Source: an uncultured Campylobacterota bacterium
Lineage (GTDB): Bacteria; Campylobacterota; Campylobacteria; Campylobacterales; Sulfurovaceae
Length of the DNA: 64,000 nucleotides
Direction of reading: 5' to 3'
Assembly (NCBI GenBank): GCA_937141405.1
Contig: CAKZQQ010000005.1
Coordinates: 558,001-622,000 of the forward strand
Shown: positions 1 through 9,270 of the stretch, piece after piece
Layout of the letters: the number at the start of each line of letters is the position of its first letter
Position numbering within the stretch: the stretch's first letter is position 1
The notes under the pieces: model-generated
What the model saw: the letters and a program-made list of their open reading frames with translations, nothing else
Databases searched by the model: none
What the model was told of the DNA's origin: nothing
Translations under genes and position numbers: made by a program

Positions 1-732
1 AGTACCGACATAACCGATGACAAGAAGTCCGACAGCAAAAAGAATGATATAGGCTCCACCGCCTCCTTTTTTACTGCTTGATATCCTCACTCTCGACATA
101 GAACGTAAGATAGTCCAACCTGTAAGCCCGATGAGCAATATCCCATGCAAAAGTGCAGTGAGCTGCAAGTTAAGACGCATATCTCCATTGAAGATATGGC
201 TAAACTCATGGGCGATAACCCCTTGAAGCTCATTACGGTCAAGCTTCTCTACTGCACCTCTTGTGACACCTATTACTGCATCATCAAAGCTCAATCCTGC
301 TGCAAAAGCATTGATAGAATCTTCATCCAAAAGATAAACAGCAGGCACCGAGATACCCGCAGCAATCGATATCTCCTCAACAACATTTAAAAGTACACGC
401 TCTTGCGCGGTTGCACTATTATAATTGAGCTGATTGCCACCAAGTCCAAGGGCTACATTTTTACCGCCTGAAGAGAGGGTTAGATATTTATACAATGAAC
501 CTATAGCCACAAAAGCAACAACACCCAATGCGATCTCTACAATCGTTTTATTTTCCATATATCTCAAAGGATCACTAAAGAAAACCACCAAGGGAATATG
601 TATAGCACTAGCATACAATCCCATCAAAAAAAGCAGTACTATTGCTATAAGTGCTAAGACAGCCAAAACAAAAAGAACGACAAGGTAAAAAGTATGTTGC
701 CGTGCTTTTTTCTGTTGCTCAAAAAAATTCAT
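1..732 (-). CDS. M48-family membrane zinc metallopeptidase (HtpX-like), 3' end beyond the window
   Basis: The reading frame is open from an ATG at 732 down to base 1 with no stop, so the C-terminus lies outside the window. The 244 visible residues show a hydrophobic segment at about 16-40, a second at about 68-88, the zinc-binding HEFSH motif at 175-179, and two more hydrophobic stretches at about 190-210 and 226-244. This is the usual layout of inner-membrane M48 peptidases such as HtpX, which degrade damaged membrane proteins on the cytoplasmic side. The third zinc ligand (a downstream Glu) is not visible. It follows LemA by 10 bases, and LemA/M48 pairs are a recurring arrangement. The family call is firm; the exact substrate is unknown. 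Although HtpX-like, it need not be the heat-shock HtpX itself. Confidence 0.9.
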   Translation of the reverse strand, partial: MNFFEQQKKARQHTFYLVVLFVLAVLALIAIVLLFLMGLYASAIHIPLVVFFSDPLRYMENKTIVEIALGVVAFVAIGSLYKYLTLSSGGKNVALGLGGNQLNYNSATAQERVLLNVVEEISIAAGISVPAVYLLDEDSINAFAAGLSFDDAVIGVTRGAVEKLDRNELQGVIAHEFSHIFNGDMRLNLQLTALLHGILLIGLTGWTILRSMSRVRISSSKKGGGGAYIILFAVGLLVIGYVGT

Positions 733-742
733 CTAAGAGTGA

Positions 743-1330
743 CTAAAAACTAACTTTAGGCGCGGCTTGTATAGCTTGCGAATCTTCAAACTCCAACATC
801 TTAGCATCACTTGTAAATCCAAACAATCCCGTAAATAAGTTTTGAGGAAATGATTGACGATAAGTGTTAAATGCGAGCACAAAATCATTATAGGCTTGAC
901 GCGCATAACTGATGCGATTCTCTGTTGTTGAGAGCTCTTCACTCAACTGCATCATATTTTCATTGGCTTTGAGTTCCGGATAGGCTTCCATCACAAAGCT
1001 CATCTTGCTCATAGCACCCGCTAGTCCCTGCTCTGCTTGGTTAAATTCGCTTACAGCCTTAGCATCATCCGAATGCCCTTTCATTTGTGCCAAAGAACTT
1101 GACGCTTCATTACGCGCTGCGATGACTGCTTCGAGTGTCTCTTTCTCATGCGCCATATATTTCTTTGCAACCTCTATAAGATTTGGGATGAGATCATAAC
1201 GGCGTTTGAGCTGCACCTCTATCTGTGCAAAACCGTTATCTATCTGATTTTTCTTTGCAACCAATCCATTATAGATAGCAACAACATATAACGCTACTAC
1301 AACTATGATACCCAATACAACATAACCCAT
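743..1330 (-). CDS. lemA: LemA family protein
   Basis: A 195-residue protein with one N-terminal transmembrane helix (about residues 2-22), followed by the helical LemA domain with the typical NGLVAKKNQID and RYDLIPNLIE segments. I place the start at the ATG at 1330 because AAGGAG lies about 7 bases upstream; a further in-frame ATG at 1354 would add eight residues (MKKARRVI) but has no comparable ribosome site. LemA proteins are membrane-anchored with the helical domain outside the cytoplasmic membrane, and their biochemical role is not settled. The gene precedes the M48 peptidase by 10 bases, so the two are probably cotranscribed and may act together in membrane protein quality control (inference from context). 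Confidence 0.92.
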   Translation of the reverse strand: MGYVVLGIIVVVALYVVAIYNGLVAKKNQIDNGFAQIEVQLKRRYDLIPNLIEVAKKYMAHEKETLEAVIAARNEASSSLAQMKGHSDDAKAVSEFNQAEQGLAGAMSKMSFVMEAYPELKANENMMQLSEELSTTENRISYARQAYNDFVLAFNTYRQSFPQNLFTGLFGFTSDAKMLEFEDSQAIQAAPKVSF

Positions 1331-1483
1331 AATCACTCTCCTTGCCTTTTTCATTTATAATAGCATATTTATAATAAATATTAATGTAAAAGTTCAATTG
1401 TGGTGTATATATGATACTGCTCCAATCAGAGAGATACATTTATTTCAAAATGATATAATAAAACAAAAAAAGGAAGTAAGCCG

Positions 1484-2215
1484 ATGAGGATATGGAGTTT
1501 TGTAACTATAGGAATGTTATGTTTTGGCATGATGGGATGCTCTGAAGATTCAAAAAAAGATACGAATTTATCGAAAAGTACGGAAGAGACACCAACTTTT
1601 ATAAAAGAGTTGGAAGAGAAATGCAACGATAACGACTATGAGGCGTGCACTGATTTAGCCATTGATTATGATTATGGGGATGGCGTTGCGCAAGATATGA
1701 ACAAAGCTGCTCAATTCTATCAAAAAGGGTGTGACGGTGGAGATTTGCTAGGATGTAATAATCTTGGAATACTTTATGAGGATGGTGAAGGTGTAGAAAA
1801 AGATGCCTCTAAATCGGCTCAGCTCTATAAAATAGCTTGTGATGGCGATTATGCTCTTGGTTGTTATAATCTAGGGATATTGTATGATGATGGCACAGGA
1901 GTAGAGCAAGACAAATCTAAAGCTATCGATTTATATAAAGTAGCTTGTGAAGGTGGTGAGCCTCTAGGATGCAATAATCTAGGAGTTATGTATTATAACG
2001 GTGAGGGCATAAAAAAGGATGAAGCCAAAGCTATTGCGTTATATGAAAAAGCTTGCGGAGATGAGGAACCCTTGGGTTGTAGTAATCTAGCAGATATATA
2101 TAGTGATACAAAAAATACCAAGTATGATGTCGAGCTTGCTAAAAAATATTATCAAAAAGCTTGTGATTTAGAAGATGATTATAGTTGTAGAAAATATTAT
2201 AAATTGAATCTATAG
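1484..2215 (+). CDS. Sel1-repeat lipoprotein
   Basis: A 243-residue protein with a lipoprotein signal peptide (hydrophobic core about residues 4-17, then MMGC with the lipidated Cys at about 19). Five or so Sel1-like repeats of about 36 residues follow. Each has an A-x2-Y-x4-C helix, then a G-D/E-x3-GC-x-NLG-x-LY core and a GEGV-x-KD turn. The paired cysteines per repeat resemble the Helicobacter cysteine-rich Hcp proteins, which are periplasmic or secreted. AGGAAG stands about 8 bases before the ATG. It stands alone on its strand between lemA and the proB terminator. Sel1 repeats mediate protein contacts. I would not call it a beta-lactamase even though Hcp homologues are often annotated so. 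Confidence 0.85.
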   Translation: MRIWSFVTIGMLCFGMMGCSEDSKKDTNLSKSTEETPTFIKELEEKCNDNDYEACTDLAIDYDYGDGVAQDMNKAAQFYQKGCDGGDLLGCNNLGILYEDGEGVEKDASKSAQLYKIACDGDYALGCYNLGILYDDGTGVEQDKSKAIDLYKVACEGGEPLGCNNLGVMYYNGEGIKKDEAKAIALYEKACGDEEPLGCSNLADIYSDTKNTKYDVELAKKYYQKACDLEDDYSCRKYYKLNL

Positions 2216-2261
2216 TTATCGCTACGCTCCATACTTCTTTGTTCCCGCATTAAACTGCAGG

Positions 2262-2311
2262 AATAAAAGAAAAAATAAAGAGAAGTGGCTACACACTAAA
2301 AAGTGTGCCAC
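2262..2311 (-). terminator. Rho-independent terminator of the rplU-proB run
   Basis: On the minus strand the last codons of proB form a stem (GTGGC/GCCAC plus ACACT/AGTGT around a TTTT loop, one three-base bulge) at 2285-2311. A T-rich run follows at 2262-2284. The stop codon of proB lies inside the stem. Confidence 0.7.
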
Positions 2312-3050
2312 CTTTTTGTACACCCTCAAGCAGAAAACTCTTCACATCGGTAAGATCAAATCCACTTGCTAAAAACATACTCTTATCTCTTTTGAGAAGA
2401 AATTGTGCGGATTGCAATTTGGTGACGATCCCGCCTGTAGCAAATTCGCTACTTGGCTTGCATGTTTGCTCCAAGAGCTCTTGGTCGATAAAAGAGTGTC
2501 TCTTAAATGCTCTTGCATCGCTATGCTCTCTTGGGTCTTTATCGTAATAGGCATCGATATCAGAGAGGATCACAAGCATATCAGCATCAAAATGGTAAGT
2601 CGTATGCGCAGAGAGTCGATCATTGTCACCAAAGACGAGCTCTTCTGTTGCCGTGACATCGTTTTCATTGATGATAGGCACGACCTTATTGGCAAGCAAA
2701 ACCTCTATAGCAGCTTTAGCATGTTTCGTTCTCTTTCTCGAATCAAAATCAGAAGCACTTAAAAGCACTTGTGAACAGAGCATACCAAATCTCTCAAACT
2801 TATCTTGATACATCTTAAGCAAGAGTGGTTGCCCGATAGCAGCCAGTGCTTGTTTATTTCGAATGAGTGATTTATCGAGCTTGAGCTTTGAGTATCCACT
2901 CGAGACTGCACCGGAACTGACAACGATAACATCCTTGCCACTCTTTTGTACTTGAGCCACGAGCTCAACAAGTGCGAGCATTCGCTCTTTTGATACTTCT
3001 CCTGCTTCGTTTAAAACATGTGATCCAACTTTTATCACTACTCTTTTCAT
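2289..3050 (-). CDS. proB: Glutamate 5-kinase (short form without PUA domain)
   Basis: Phosphorylates L-glutamate to gamma-glutamyl phosphate, the first committed step of proline synthesis, in the cytoplasm. The 253 residues cover only the amino-acid kinase fold: KVGSHVL at the N-terminus for nucleotide, SSGAVSSGY at about 46-54, a NEND segment for glutamate, and a TGG-V-TK element near 207. The E. coli enzyme (367 residues) has an extra C-terminal PUA domain that is absent here; short ProB is usual in Campylobacterota. The ATG overlaps the obgE stop by four bases (ATGA), so translation is probably coupled. It is the last gene of the L21-L27-ObgE-ProB run and ends in a terminator. Confidence 0.95.
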   Translation of the reverse strand: MKRVVIKVGSHVLNEAGEVSKERMLALVELVAQVQKSGKDVIVVSSGAVSSGYSKLKLDKSLIRNKQALAAIGQPLLLKMYQDKFERFGMLCSQVLLSASDFDSRKRTKHAKAAIEVLLANKVVPIINENDVTATEELVFGDNDRLSAHTTYHFDADMLVILSDIDAYYDKDPREHSDARAFKRHSFIDQELLEQTCKPSSEFATGGIVTKLQSAQFLLKRDKSMFLASGFDLTDVKSFLLEGVQKGGTLFSV

Positions 3051-4129
3051 TTTACTTCCTTGCTCTCTTTTATCACTGTTTGCAATACAAATTTTAACGC
3101 TTCACTATTGATATGCGATACTGATGATATCGGCAATACAAATCTCGGCATACCCTCACCTTCTGCTCCATAAGAGTAATAGTTCGCATCAACACCAAAT
3201 CGCTCCAATTGTTTGTTTTGTTTTATCCCTATATGAGATAAAAACTGCTCTATCATCACATTGGCTTGATCGACTTCCGTGGAGTCCACCTTTGTCACTG
3301 CGATACCGTATCTTTTGACCGAAGTAAAGTATTTGCCAAGCTCACCCAGCAGTGAGTCATACTGATAACTCATCTCTCTATAATTGCTGATATCTATCAT
3401 TATCAAAAAGAAATTGGTACGCTCAATATGCTTCAAGAACTCAAGCCCAAGCCCTTTCCCTTCGCTTGCTCCCTCGATGATACCCGGGATATCTGCCATG
3501 ATGAAAGAGTCATAATCACCCACATCCACAACGCCAAGTTTTGGGGTAAGCGTCGTAAACTCATAGTCCGCCACTTGTGGTCTCGCATTTGAGATGACTG
3601 ATATGAGTGTCGATTTCCCGACATTTGGATAGCCAACAAGCCCAACATCTGCTATCATCTTAAGCTCAAACCTTACTTGTTTCGTCGCTCCTGCCTCACC
3701 ACTTTGTGCATAGGTAGGTCGTTGATTACTTGAGCTCTTAAAGTGCATATTCCCGAGTCCGCCCTTGCCGCCACTCAAAAATTTGATTTTCTCATCGCTA
3801 CACTCTGTTAGATCAAGCAGTACCTCATCATTTTCTATATCGATAACCTGTGTTCCTGGAGGCACAACGATGATAAGATCTTCACCACTTTTACCGTACT
3901 TCTTTCTACCTTCTCCCGGTCGCCCATTTTTAGCTTTGAGATGTTGTCTTCCGCGAAAAGAGGAGAGTGTGTCTGTGTTATTGTCTACTTTAAAATAGAC
4001 ACTACCGCCCCTTCCGCCATCGCCTCCGTCAGGGCCACCTTGCGCAACGAATTTTTCCGTCCAAAATGAGACAGCACCTGCACCGCCTTTCCCCGAACTG
4101 ATAGTAACTGCAACACTATCTATGAACAT
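3047..4129 (-). CDS. obgE: Obg-family GTPase
   Basis: A 360-residue ribosome-associated GTPase involved in 50S subunit maturation and the stress response. The glycine-rich Obg fold occupies about residues 1-157 (GGxGG and GPDGGDGG repeats). The G domain follows, with G1 GYPNVGKST at about 166, the FTTLTP switch I, G3 DIPGIIEGA and TKVD as the G4 motif. It lies after rpmA and before proB, an order I recall from Campylobacter jejuni as well. AAAGG lies about 8 bases before the ATG. The gap to rpmA (104 bases) holds a hairpin, so some of the transcript may be processed or attenuated there. Confidence 0.97.
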   Translation of the reverse strand: MFIDSVAVTISSGKGGAGAVSFWTEKFVAQGGPDGGDGGRGGSVYFKVDNNTDTLSSFRGRQHLKAKNGRPGEGRKKYGKSGEDLIIVVPPGTQVIDIENDEVLLDLTECSDEKIKFLSGGKGGLGNMHFKSSSNQRPTYAQSGEAGATKQVRFELKMIADVGLVGYPNVGKSTLISVISNARPQVADYEFTTLTPKLGVVDVGDYDSFIMADIPGIIEGASEGKGLGLEFLKHIERTNFFLIMIDISNYREMSYQYDSLLGELGKYFTSVKRYGIAVTKVDSTEVDQANVMIEQFLSHIGIKQNKQLERFGVDANYYSYGAEGEGMPRFVLPISSVSHINSEALKFVLQTVIKESKEVK

Positions 4130-4206
4130 ATATATACCTTTAATTGCCCTTATAAGGCTTTTGCTAATCTAATTATAACCAAAATGAAAATGAATTAATA
4201 AGAGGG

Positions 4207-4229
4207 ATAGATAGAGAGACTCTATCTAT
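4207..4229 (-). terminator. Hairpin between rpmA and obgE
   Basis: A perfect 10-bp inverted repeat (ATAGATAGAG and CTCTATCTAT, loop of 3) starts 5 bases after the rpmA stop. There is no strong T run after it on the minus strand, so it could be a weak terminator, an attenuator or an RNA-processing site that lowers obgE expression relative to the ribosomal proteins. Confidence 0.45.
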
Positions 4230-4233
4230 GAAT

Positions 4234-4488
4234 TTATGCAGGGATTACAGAAACTTTTTTCTGTTTTGAAGTTCTATTCTCAAACTTAACAACACCTTCT
4301 ACAAGTGCAAATAGAGTATGATCTTTACCCATACCTACATTAAGACCCGGATGAACTTTTGTCCCTCTTTGTCTAATGATGATATTACCGGGGATTACAC
4401 TCTCTCCACCAAATTTCTTAACGCCTAGTCTACGACCTGCTGAATCGCGATTATTTTGGGTTGAACCTTGACCTTTCTTGTGTGCCAT
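4234..4488 (-). CDS. rpmA: 50S ribosomal protein L27
   Basis: 84 residues, the normal length for bL27. The N-terminus [18 protein letters not shown] is the canonical lysine/glycine-rich arm that reaches toward the peptidyl-transferase centre, followed by GVKKFGGE and the [10 protein letters not shown] core. No N-terminal cleavage extension of the Firmicutes type is present. It lies 9 bases after rplU and is clearly cotranscribed with it. Confidence 0.99.
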   Translation of the reverse strand: MAHKKGQGSTQNNRDSAGRRLGVKKFGGESVIPGNIIIRQRGTKVHPGLNVGMGKDHTLFALVEGVVKFENRTSKQKKVSVIPA

Positions 4489-4497
4489 CGTATCTCC

Positions 4498-4803
4498 TTA
4501 TGCTATCTTAGTAATTCTAACTCTAGTGAAATCTCTTCTAAAACCTCTTTTAAGTTTAGAATCTTTTCTTCTTCTTTTTTTATAAATGATGACTTTTTTG
4601 TCTCTTCCTTCATTTATAACCTCACCTGTAACTACAGCACCTTTTACAAATGGTGTTCCTACAGTCAATTTTCCGTCATCAAGTGCGAGAACTTCTTTGA
4701 ACTCTACTGCACTCTTTGGCTCTAAACTCATATTGTCAAAGCATACGATATCGCCCTCTTTGACCTTAAATTGTTGACCGCTTGCTTTTATGATCGCATA
4801 CAT
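4498..4803 (-). CDS. rplU: 50S ribosomal protein L21
   Basis: 101 residues, matching bL21 ([14 protein letters not shown] at the N-terminus and the basic [14 protein letters not shown] segment near the C-terminus that contacts 23S rRNA). First gene of the rplU-rpmA-obgE-proB run. The 94 bases between it and ppk2 upstream are AT-rich and presumably hold its promoter, though I do not see a clean -35/-10 pair. Confidence 0.99.
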   Translation of the reverse strand: MYAIIKASGQQFKVKEGDIVCFDNMSLEPKSAVEFKEVLALDDGKLTVGTPFVKGAVVTGEVINEGRDKKVIIYKKRRRKDSKLKRGFRRDFTRVRITKIA

Positions 4804-4897
4804 TGCAAACCCTTTTTGATTTCTAGATTGTTCTTTTTAAAGTTCGAGATTATATCTAAAATAACTTTAATAATATTTAAATTTTAAATGCATTGTG

Positions 4898-5785
4898 TTA
4901 TTTATAGAGCCTTATGATTTCACTATCAAAATTAAGATCGATATCATTGCTTTGTCCTTTTGCGTACTCTATCTTTGAAAGTAGGTATTTCATCGCTTCA
5001 AGGCGTGCTACTTTTTTGTTGTTACTATCGATGATAACCCATGGAGATTTCTCGCTATGTGTTGTCGTAAACATCGCATCTTTATAGACTGTTACCTCAT
5101 CCCATAGGTTTTTTATCTTCTCATCGATAGGACTTAACTTCCAGTATTTATAAGGATTACTCATGCGCTCCTCAAAACGCTTTAGCTGTGTCTCTCTTTC
5201 TATATCAAACCAAAACTTTATGAGTATGATTCCATCATCAATCAGCGCATTTTCAACTTTGGAAACATTTTTCATAAATCGCCCATACTGATCTTGTGTG
5301 CAAAAACCAAGTAACGGCTCTATGATAGCTCTGTTGTACCAGCTTCTATCAAAAAATGTTATCTCTCCTTCATTTGGAAGGTGAGCAAAATATCTCTGAA
5401 AAAAGAACTGCCCCTGCTCCACTTCGCTTGGTTTTGGCAGAGCAACGACTCTATATTTTCTAGGATTCAGATGCTCTATAAATCGCTTGATTGCACTACT
5501 TTTTCCTGCAGTATCTCTCCCTTCAAAGATCACCATAACTCTTTTGTTGTTTTCATACACCCATCCTTGCAACTTCAATATCTCCAATTGCAACTTAGCA
5601 AGCTCTTTTTCATAGCGTCTCTCTTTGAGTATCTTAGAGAGTCTCTTTTTATTTATAAACTTTTTAAGACCGCTTTTTGTCTCAAGAAGTTTAAGCTTCT
5701 CTTTGACATCCTTAAGTATAGCTTCCACCTTGTCATCATCAACAAGATCTTCTACCTGCTTCAACTCTTTTATGATCTTTTTCAT
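4898..5785 (-). CDS. ppk2: Polyphosphate kinase 2
   Basis: A 295-residue single-domain PPK2. These enzymes transfer phosphate between polyphosphate and nucleotides, usually running as polyphosphate-driven nucleoside phosphate kinases. Walker A GRDTAGKSSAIKR lies at about 89-101 and the Walker B region FDRSWYNRA at about 145-153; a lysine-rich helical N-terminus of about 60 residues precedes the core. Its ATG overlaps the stop of pepD by four bases (ATGA), so the two are translated from one message. The class (AMP- or ADP-phosphorylating) cannot be fixed from sequence alone here. Another polyphosphate enzyme in the window is ppx at 29.3-30.2 kb. Confidence 0.93.
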   Translation of the reverse strand: MKKIIKELKQVEDLVDDDKVEAILKDVKEKLKLLETKSGLKKFINKKRLSKILKERRYEKELAKLQLEILKLQGWVYENNKRVMVIFEGRDTAGKSSAIKRFIEHLNPRKYRVVALPKPSEVEQGQFFFQRYFAHLPNEGEITFFDRSWYNRAIIEPLLGFCTQDQYGRFMKNVSKVENALIDDGIILIKFWFDIERETQLKRFEERMSNPYKYWKLSPIDEKIKNLWDEVTVYKDAMFTTTHSEKSPWVIIDSNNKKVARLEAMKYLLSKIEYAKGQSNDIDLNFDSEIIRLYK

Positions 5786-7050
5786 CTGCTTACCTCTGTT
5801 ATTATAGACTTTACGACCTCAAATGTCTTTTCAACCGATGCTATATCTACCTCTTCTCTTATAGAATGGGGGTATCTAATGGTTGGTCCGATTGATGCAA
5901 AGAGTATATCGGGGTATTTCTCTTTTAGTACTCCACACTCTAGACCGGCATGAATCGCCTTGGTTTTGGCCTCTTTAAATACACTCTTTAAAGATTCTTC
6001 CACTATATTGGTAAAATCATTACGCTCCGGTGTCCATGCCGGATATTTATCTCTTTTTTCTACACTAAATCCGTGATACTCAAAGACAGAAATCATCTTT
6101 TTTGCCTGCATCTCAAGATCAGCCATATCCATTGCTCGTATGCTTAATATGATCTCGAGTGACTTCTCATCACCATGTATGATTGCTAAATTTTGACTAA
6201 CATCCGGGATGTCGAAAGTCTCATTGGCACGAATGACACCATGAGGAATACTCTCTATAATCTTTACGATATCACATTTTGGCTTGAGAAGTTTTCTATA
6301 GATATCTTTGAGTATGATGTCACCTTCGTTTTCCAACTTCACTTTGGAAGATATATGCGCCCTAACATTCGATGGGATAGAGTTTGTTCGCTCTCCACCC
6401 TCAATCGTAATGATAGAAGCATCACTCTTTTCTACAAAAGAGGCAAGCTCCTTGATGGCATTGGGAACACCCTTGTCGATATCGACACCTGAATGCCCTC
6501 CGGGTAAACCCTGAATACTTGCTTCATAGAAATTCTCATCACTATTTTCAACCCATTCTATCTTTTTGTGAGCCTTTATATCAATCCCACCTGCACATCC
6601 GATACAAAGCTCACCTTCCTCTTCGCTATCGAGATTGAGCATATAGCGACTTTTGAGCTCAAAATCTACACTGTTTGCTCCTATGAGGCCCACCTCTTCA
6701 TCGGCAGTTAAAAGAAATTCAAGATCATACCCGTCTTCCATAAGCACCATCATCATAGCGATAGCCATACCATTATCTGCACCTAGCGAAGCATCTTTTG
6801 CTCTTAAACAATCATCTTGCGTATATACTTCTATCTTGGGTGCATCTCCCATACAGACCATATCATAATGTGCTTGCAATGCCAAAATGGGGTGTTCTTT
6901 GCTTATGAGAATATTATCACTCTTGTCAAGATCAGCACTATAGCCGTAACGATTTGCAAAATCAACCAAAAAATCTCTCATGGCTTGCGTATCTTTTGAG
7001 CAGTGAGGAATTTGAGTGAGTGTTATAAAATGCTCTATTATTCTAGACAT
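5782..7050 (-). CDS. pepD: Xaa-His dipeptidase (M20 family)
   Basis: Cytosolic metallo-dipeptidase that hydrolyses Xaa-His and other dipeptides. The 422 residues show the M20C landmarks: LQAHYDMV (first zinc His), KDASLGADNGMAIA (bridging Asp), TADEEVGLIGA (catalytic and metal Glu pair), GLPGGHSGVDI in the dimerisation domain, and HAGLECGVL near the C-terminus. I use the ATG at 7050, preceded by AAGG, rather than an in-frame ATG 33 codons upstream at 7149. That longer version would add a hydrophobic, non-homologous stretch overlapping the divergent trpB start. The usual E. coli length is about 485, so this is a shorter member. ppk2 follows with a 4-base overlap. Confidence 0.9.
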   Translation of the reverse strand: MSRIIEHFITLTQIPHCSKDTQAMRDFLVDFANRYGYSADLDKSDNILISKEHPILALQAHYDMVCMGDAPKIEVYTQDDCLRAKDASLGADNGMAIAMMMVLMEDGYDLEFLLTADEEVGLIGANSVDFELKSRYMLNLDSEEEGELCIGCAGGIDIKAHKKIEWVENSDENFYEASIQGLPGGHSGVDIDKGVPNAIKELASFVEKSDASIITIEGGERTNSIPSNVRAHISSKVKLENEGDIILKDIYRKLLKPKCDIVKIIESIPHGVIRANETFDIPDVSQNLAIIHGDEKSLEIILSIRAMDMADLEMQAKKMISVFEYHGFSVEKRDKYPAWTPERNDFTNIVEESLKSVFKEAKTKAIHAGLECGVLKEKYPDILFASIGPTIRYPHSIREEVDIASVEKTFEVVKSIITEVSR

Positions 7051-7135
7051 CTTCAAGCCTTTTTTGGTGTTGATTATAACATAGATAAAATATCTTTTGA
7101 TACAATACTCAGAAGTAACATTCAAGGAAAAAGAG

Positions 7136-8356
7136 ATGGAAAAATACAATTTTCAATATGCAATACCAAATAAAGAGGGGTATTTTGGTGAATATGGGGG
7201 GAGTTTTATCCCGCCACAACTCCAAGAGATTATGGATGAGATTACAGAAGCATATCTCAAGATAAAAGAAGATGAGAGTTTTTTAGCAGAACTTCATGAT
7301 CTTTATACGCATTATGTAGGGAGACCAAGCCCTATATTTCATGCAAAAAATCTCTCAAAAAAATATGGGGCAGAGATTTTTTTCAAAAGAGAAGATCTCA
7401 ATCACACAGGAGCTCATAAAATCAATCACTGTTTAGGTGAAGCGCTTTTGGCAAAAAAGATGGGAAAGAAAAAACTTATCGCTGAAACAGGTGCCGGGCA
7501 ACATGGTGTTGCGCTTGCAACTGCAGCTGCACTTGTGGGGCTTGAGTGTGATATCTATATGGGTGAAGTGGACATCGCAAAAGAGTATCCCAATGTTGTA
7601 CGCATGAAGATACTGGGCGCTAATGTCATCCCTGCAACACATGGCTTGAAGACTCTCAAAGAGGCTGTTGATGCAGCATTTGATGGCTATCTCAAAGACC
7701 CTGTTACACAATTTTATGCTATCGGCTCAGTCGTTGGTCCTCATCCATTTCCTATGATGGTCAGAGACTTCCAATCCATCGTCGGACAAGAAGCACGGGA
7801 ACAGTTTCAAGCTATGACGGGTAAGCTTCCTGAAAATATCGTCGCATGTGTTGGAGGTGGCTCCAATTCTATAGGGATTTTTACGGCATTTCTAGATGAT
7901 GAAACAGTAGCACTCTATGGTGTTGAGCCTGCAGGAAAAGGGGTTGAAAGAGAAGGCGAACATGCTGCTACTATCACAAAAGGGAAACCGGGGGTAATGC
8001 ATGGATTTAAATCATATATGCTAAGCGATAAAGATGGAGAACCTAGCAAAGTATATTCTGTTGCTAGCGGACTTGACTATCCCTCTGTTGGACCACAACA
8101 TAGTTATCTTAAAGATATAAAAAGAGTTGATTATAGATATATAGATGACACAGAAGCGATGAGTGCATTTTTTGAACTCTCACGCGTTGAAGGAATCATT
8201 CCTGCTATCGAATCAGCACATGCGCTTGCTTACGCCATCAAACTTGCAAAAGAAAAACCTGGCAGCTCAATACTTGTCAATCTCTCAGGAAGAGGCGATA
8301 AAGATATAGATTTTGCAGTAGAAAACTTTGGTGATGAGTTTGGCATAGAACTATGA
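7136..8356 (+). CDS. trpB: Tryptophan synthase beta chain
   Basis: Condenses indole with L-serine to L-tryptophan using PLP. The 406 residues follow the classical TrpB1 pattern: [12 protein letters not shown] at the N-terminus, HTGAHKIN with the PLP lysine at about 95, ETGAGQHG with the catalytic Glu, [10 protein letters not shown], the phosphate-binding GGGSNSIG, and the C-terminal [11 protein letters not shown] and LSGRGDKD. The start is the ATG at 7136 with AAGGA 8 bases upstream; a leftward ATG at 7097 lacks such a site. No trpA or other trp gene is adjacent, which is unusual for TrpB1. It may be a second copy or a relocated gene. It is read divergently from pepD and followed closely by a cytochrome b gene. 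Confidence 0.94.
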   Translation: MEKYNFQYAIPNKEGYFGEYGGSFIPPQLQEIMDEITEAYLKIKEDESFLAELHDLYTHYVGRPSPIFHAKNLSKKYGAEIFFKREDLNHTGAHKINHCLGEALLAKKMGKKKLIAETGAGQHGVALATAAALVGLECDIYMGEVDIAKEYPNVVRMKILGANVIPATHGLKTLKEAVDAAFDGYLKDPVTQFYAIGSVVGPHPFPMMVRDFQSIVGQEAREQFQAMTGKLPENIVACVGGGSNSIGIFTAFLDDETVALYGVEPAGKGVEREGEHAATITKGKPGVMHGFKSYMLSDKDGEPSKVYSVASGLDYPSVGPQHSYLKDIKRVDYRYIDDTEAMSAFFELSRVEGIIPAIESAHALAYAIKLAKEKPGSSILVNLSGRGDKDIDFAVENFGDEFGIEL

Positions 8357-8393
8357 TATACTATTACATTAATAGATTAACTTGGAGGCGAAA

Positions 8394-8966
8394 ATGAAGC
8401 AGTGGTCTTTATGTTTTAGAATATGGCATTGGTTGACAGCGATTGCAATATTTGGGCTTTTAGGGACGGTACTACTCCGCAAAACATTTTTAAGTTGGAG
8501 AACCAATAGTGATCTTATCGTAACAAAATTATCATCTTATGGAGTAACCATAACACATGATCAAGCAGTATCTATCGCAAAAGCAATACGAGCACCTATG
8601 TGGGATTGGCATATCATATTGGGGTATGTTCTTGTTGCACTTGTTGTCTCTAGGATTATACTCTTCTTCACACAAAGCGGCAGTCAAAACTATATCGATT
8701 TTGACACCAAAGATCTCCATCAAAAAGCGGTAAGTACGGTCTATCTCGTTTTTTACGGCATCATCTTTATCATGAGTATAAGTGGACTTATCCTTATATT
8801 TGAAGATTCGCTTGGCCTAGGTGAAAGTCTTGAACATACGATAAAAGAGACACATGAATTTCTTTTTAACGGAATCTGGATATATGCACTCATTCATATA
8901 GTAGGTGTCATCATCGCAGAAAATAAAGATGAAAAAGGAATCACCTCAACCATGATAGGAAAATAG
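8394..8966 (+). CDS. Cytochrome b561-type diheme membrane protein
   Basis: A 190-residue membrane protein with four hydrophobic helices (about residues 9-27, 63-85, 105-128, 150-170). Histidines in or beside the helices (H in IWHWLTAI, WHIILGY, THEFLF, IHIVGVI) could ligate two b hemes. It resembles the cytochrome b561/Ni-Fe hydrogenase b-subunit superfamily, which moves electrons between quinones and partners. The ATG at 8394 is chosen because GGAGG lies 5 bases upstream; the in-frame TTG at 8382 is part of that ribosome site. It follows trpB by 37 bases and may be cotranscribed. No dehydrogenase or periplasmic partner is beside it, so the electron route is open. Confidence 0.8.
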   Translation: MKQWSLCFRIWHWLTAIAIFGLLGTVLLRKTFLSWRTNSDLIVTKLSSYGVTITHDQAVSIAKAIRAPMWDWHIILGYVLVALVVSRIILFFTQSGSQNYIDFDTKDLHQKAVSTVYLVFYGIIFIMSISGLILIFEDSLGLGESLEHTIKETHEFLFNGIWIYALIHIVGVIIAENKDEKGITSTMIGK

Positions 8967-8967
8967 T

Positions 8968-9270
8968 TTAGCTAGGATCAAAAAACAGTTTTTCAAAATC
9001 TACGATTTTATCATTTTCTACTTGTACTCCTTCTTTTTGAAGGAGTTGTATCTTTTTTTCTACTCCAAAAGCATACCCGCCGACTCTACCGTCACTCTTG
9101 ACAACTCTATGACACGGCACTGTTATAGGATTTTGATTTTTACCGATTGCACTGCCTACGGCTCTATAGGCTTTTGTGTCTAGAGCTTTCGCGATTGCCT
9201 TATATGTACTCACTCTGCCTTCCGGAATCAAAGCAACGAGCTTTAAACAACGCTCTTGAAATGAACTCAT
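8968..9270 (-). CDS. MGMT-family methylated-DNA-cysteine methyltransferase domain protein
   Basis: 100 residues, containing only the C-terminal DNA-binding/active-site domain of O6-alkylguanine-DNA alkyltransferases. The PCHRVV motif holds the acceptor Cys at about residue 53, preceded by the RAVGSAIGKN helix and GRVSTYK. Alkyltransferase-like Atl proteins carry Trp at the Cys position. The Cys here argues for a suicidal methyltransferase that repairs O6-methylguanine, although it lacks the usual N-terminal ribonuclease-like domain (E. coli Ogt is 171 residues). Its ATG overlaps the preceding DUF2238 gene by four bases, and it converges on the cytochrome b gene with one base between them. Confidence 0.87.
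   Translation of the reverse strand: MSSFQERCLKLVALIPEGRVSTYKAIAKALDTKAYRAVGSAIGKNQNPITVPCHRVVKSDGRVGGYAFGVEKKIQLLQKEGVQVENDKIVDFEKLFFDPS

Noticed and set aside
434-688. Plus-strand frames at 145-390 and 434-688
   Set aside because: They lie antisense to the M48 peptidase, whose membrane helices and HEFSH motif are clear.
1484-2215. Calling the Sel1-repeat protein a beta-lactamase
   Set aside because: The name comes from Helicobacter Hcp annotation; no serine or metallo beta-lactamase motif is present.
7136-8356. Assignment as TrpB2
   Set aside because: Length (406) and motifs ([24 protein letters not shown]) are those of the classical TrpB1 type.
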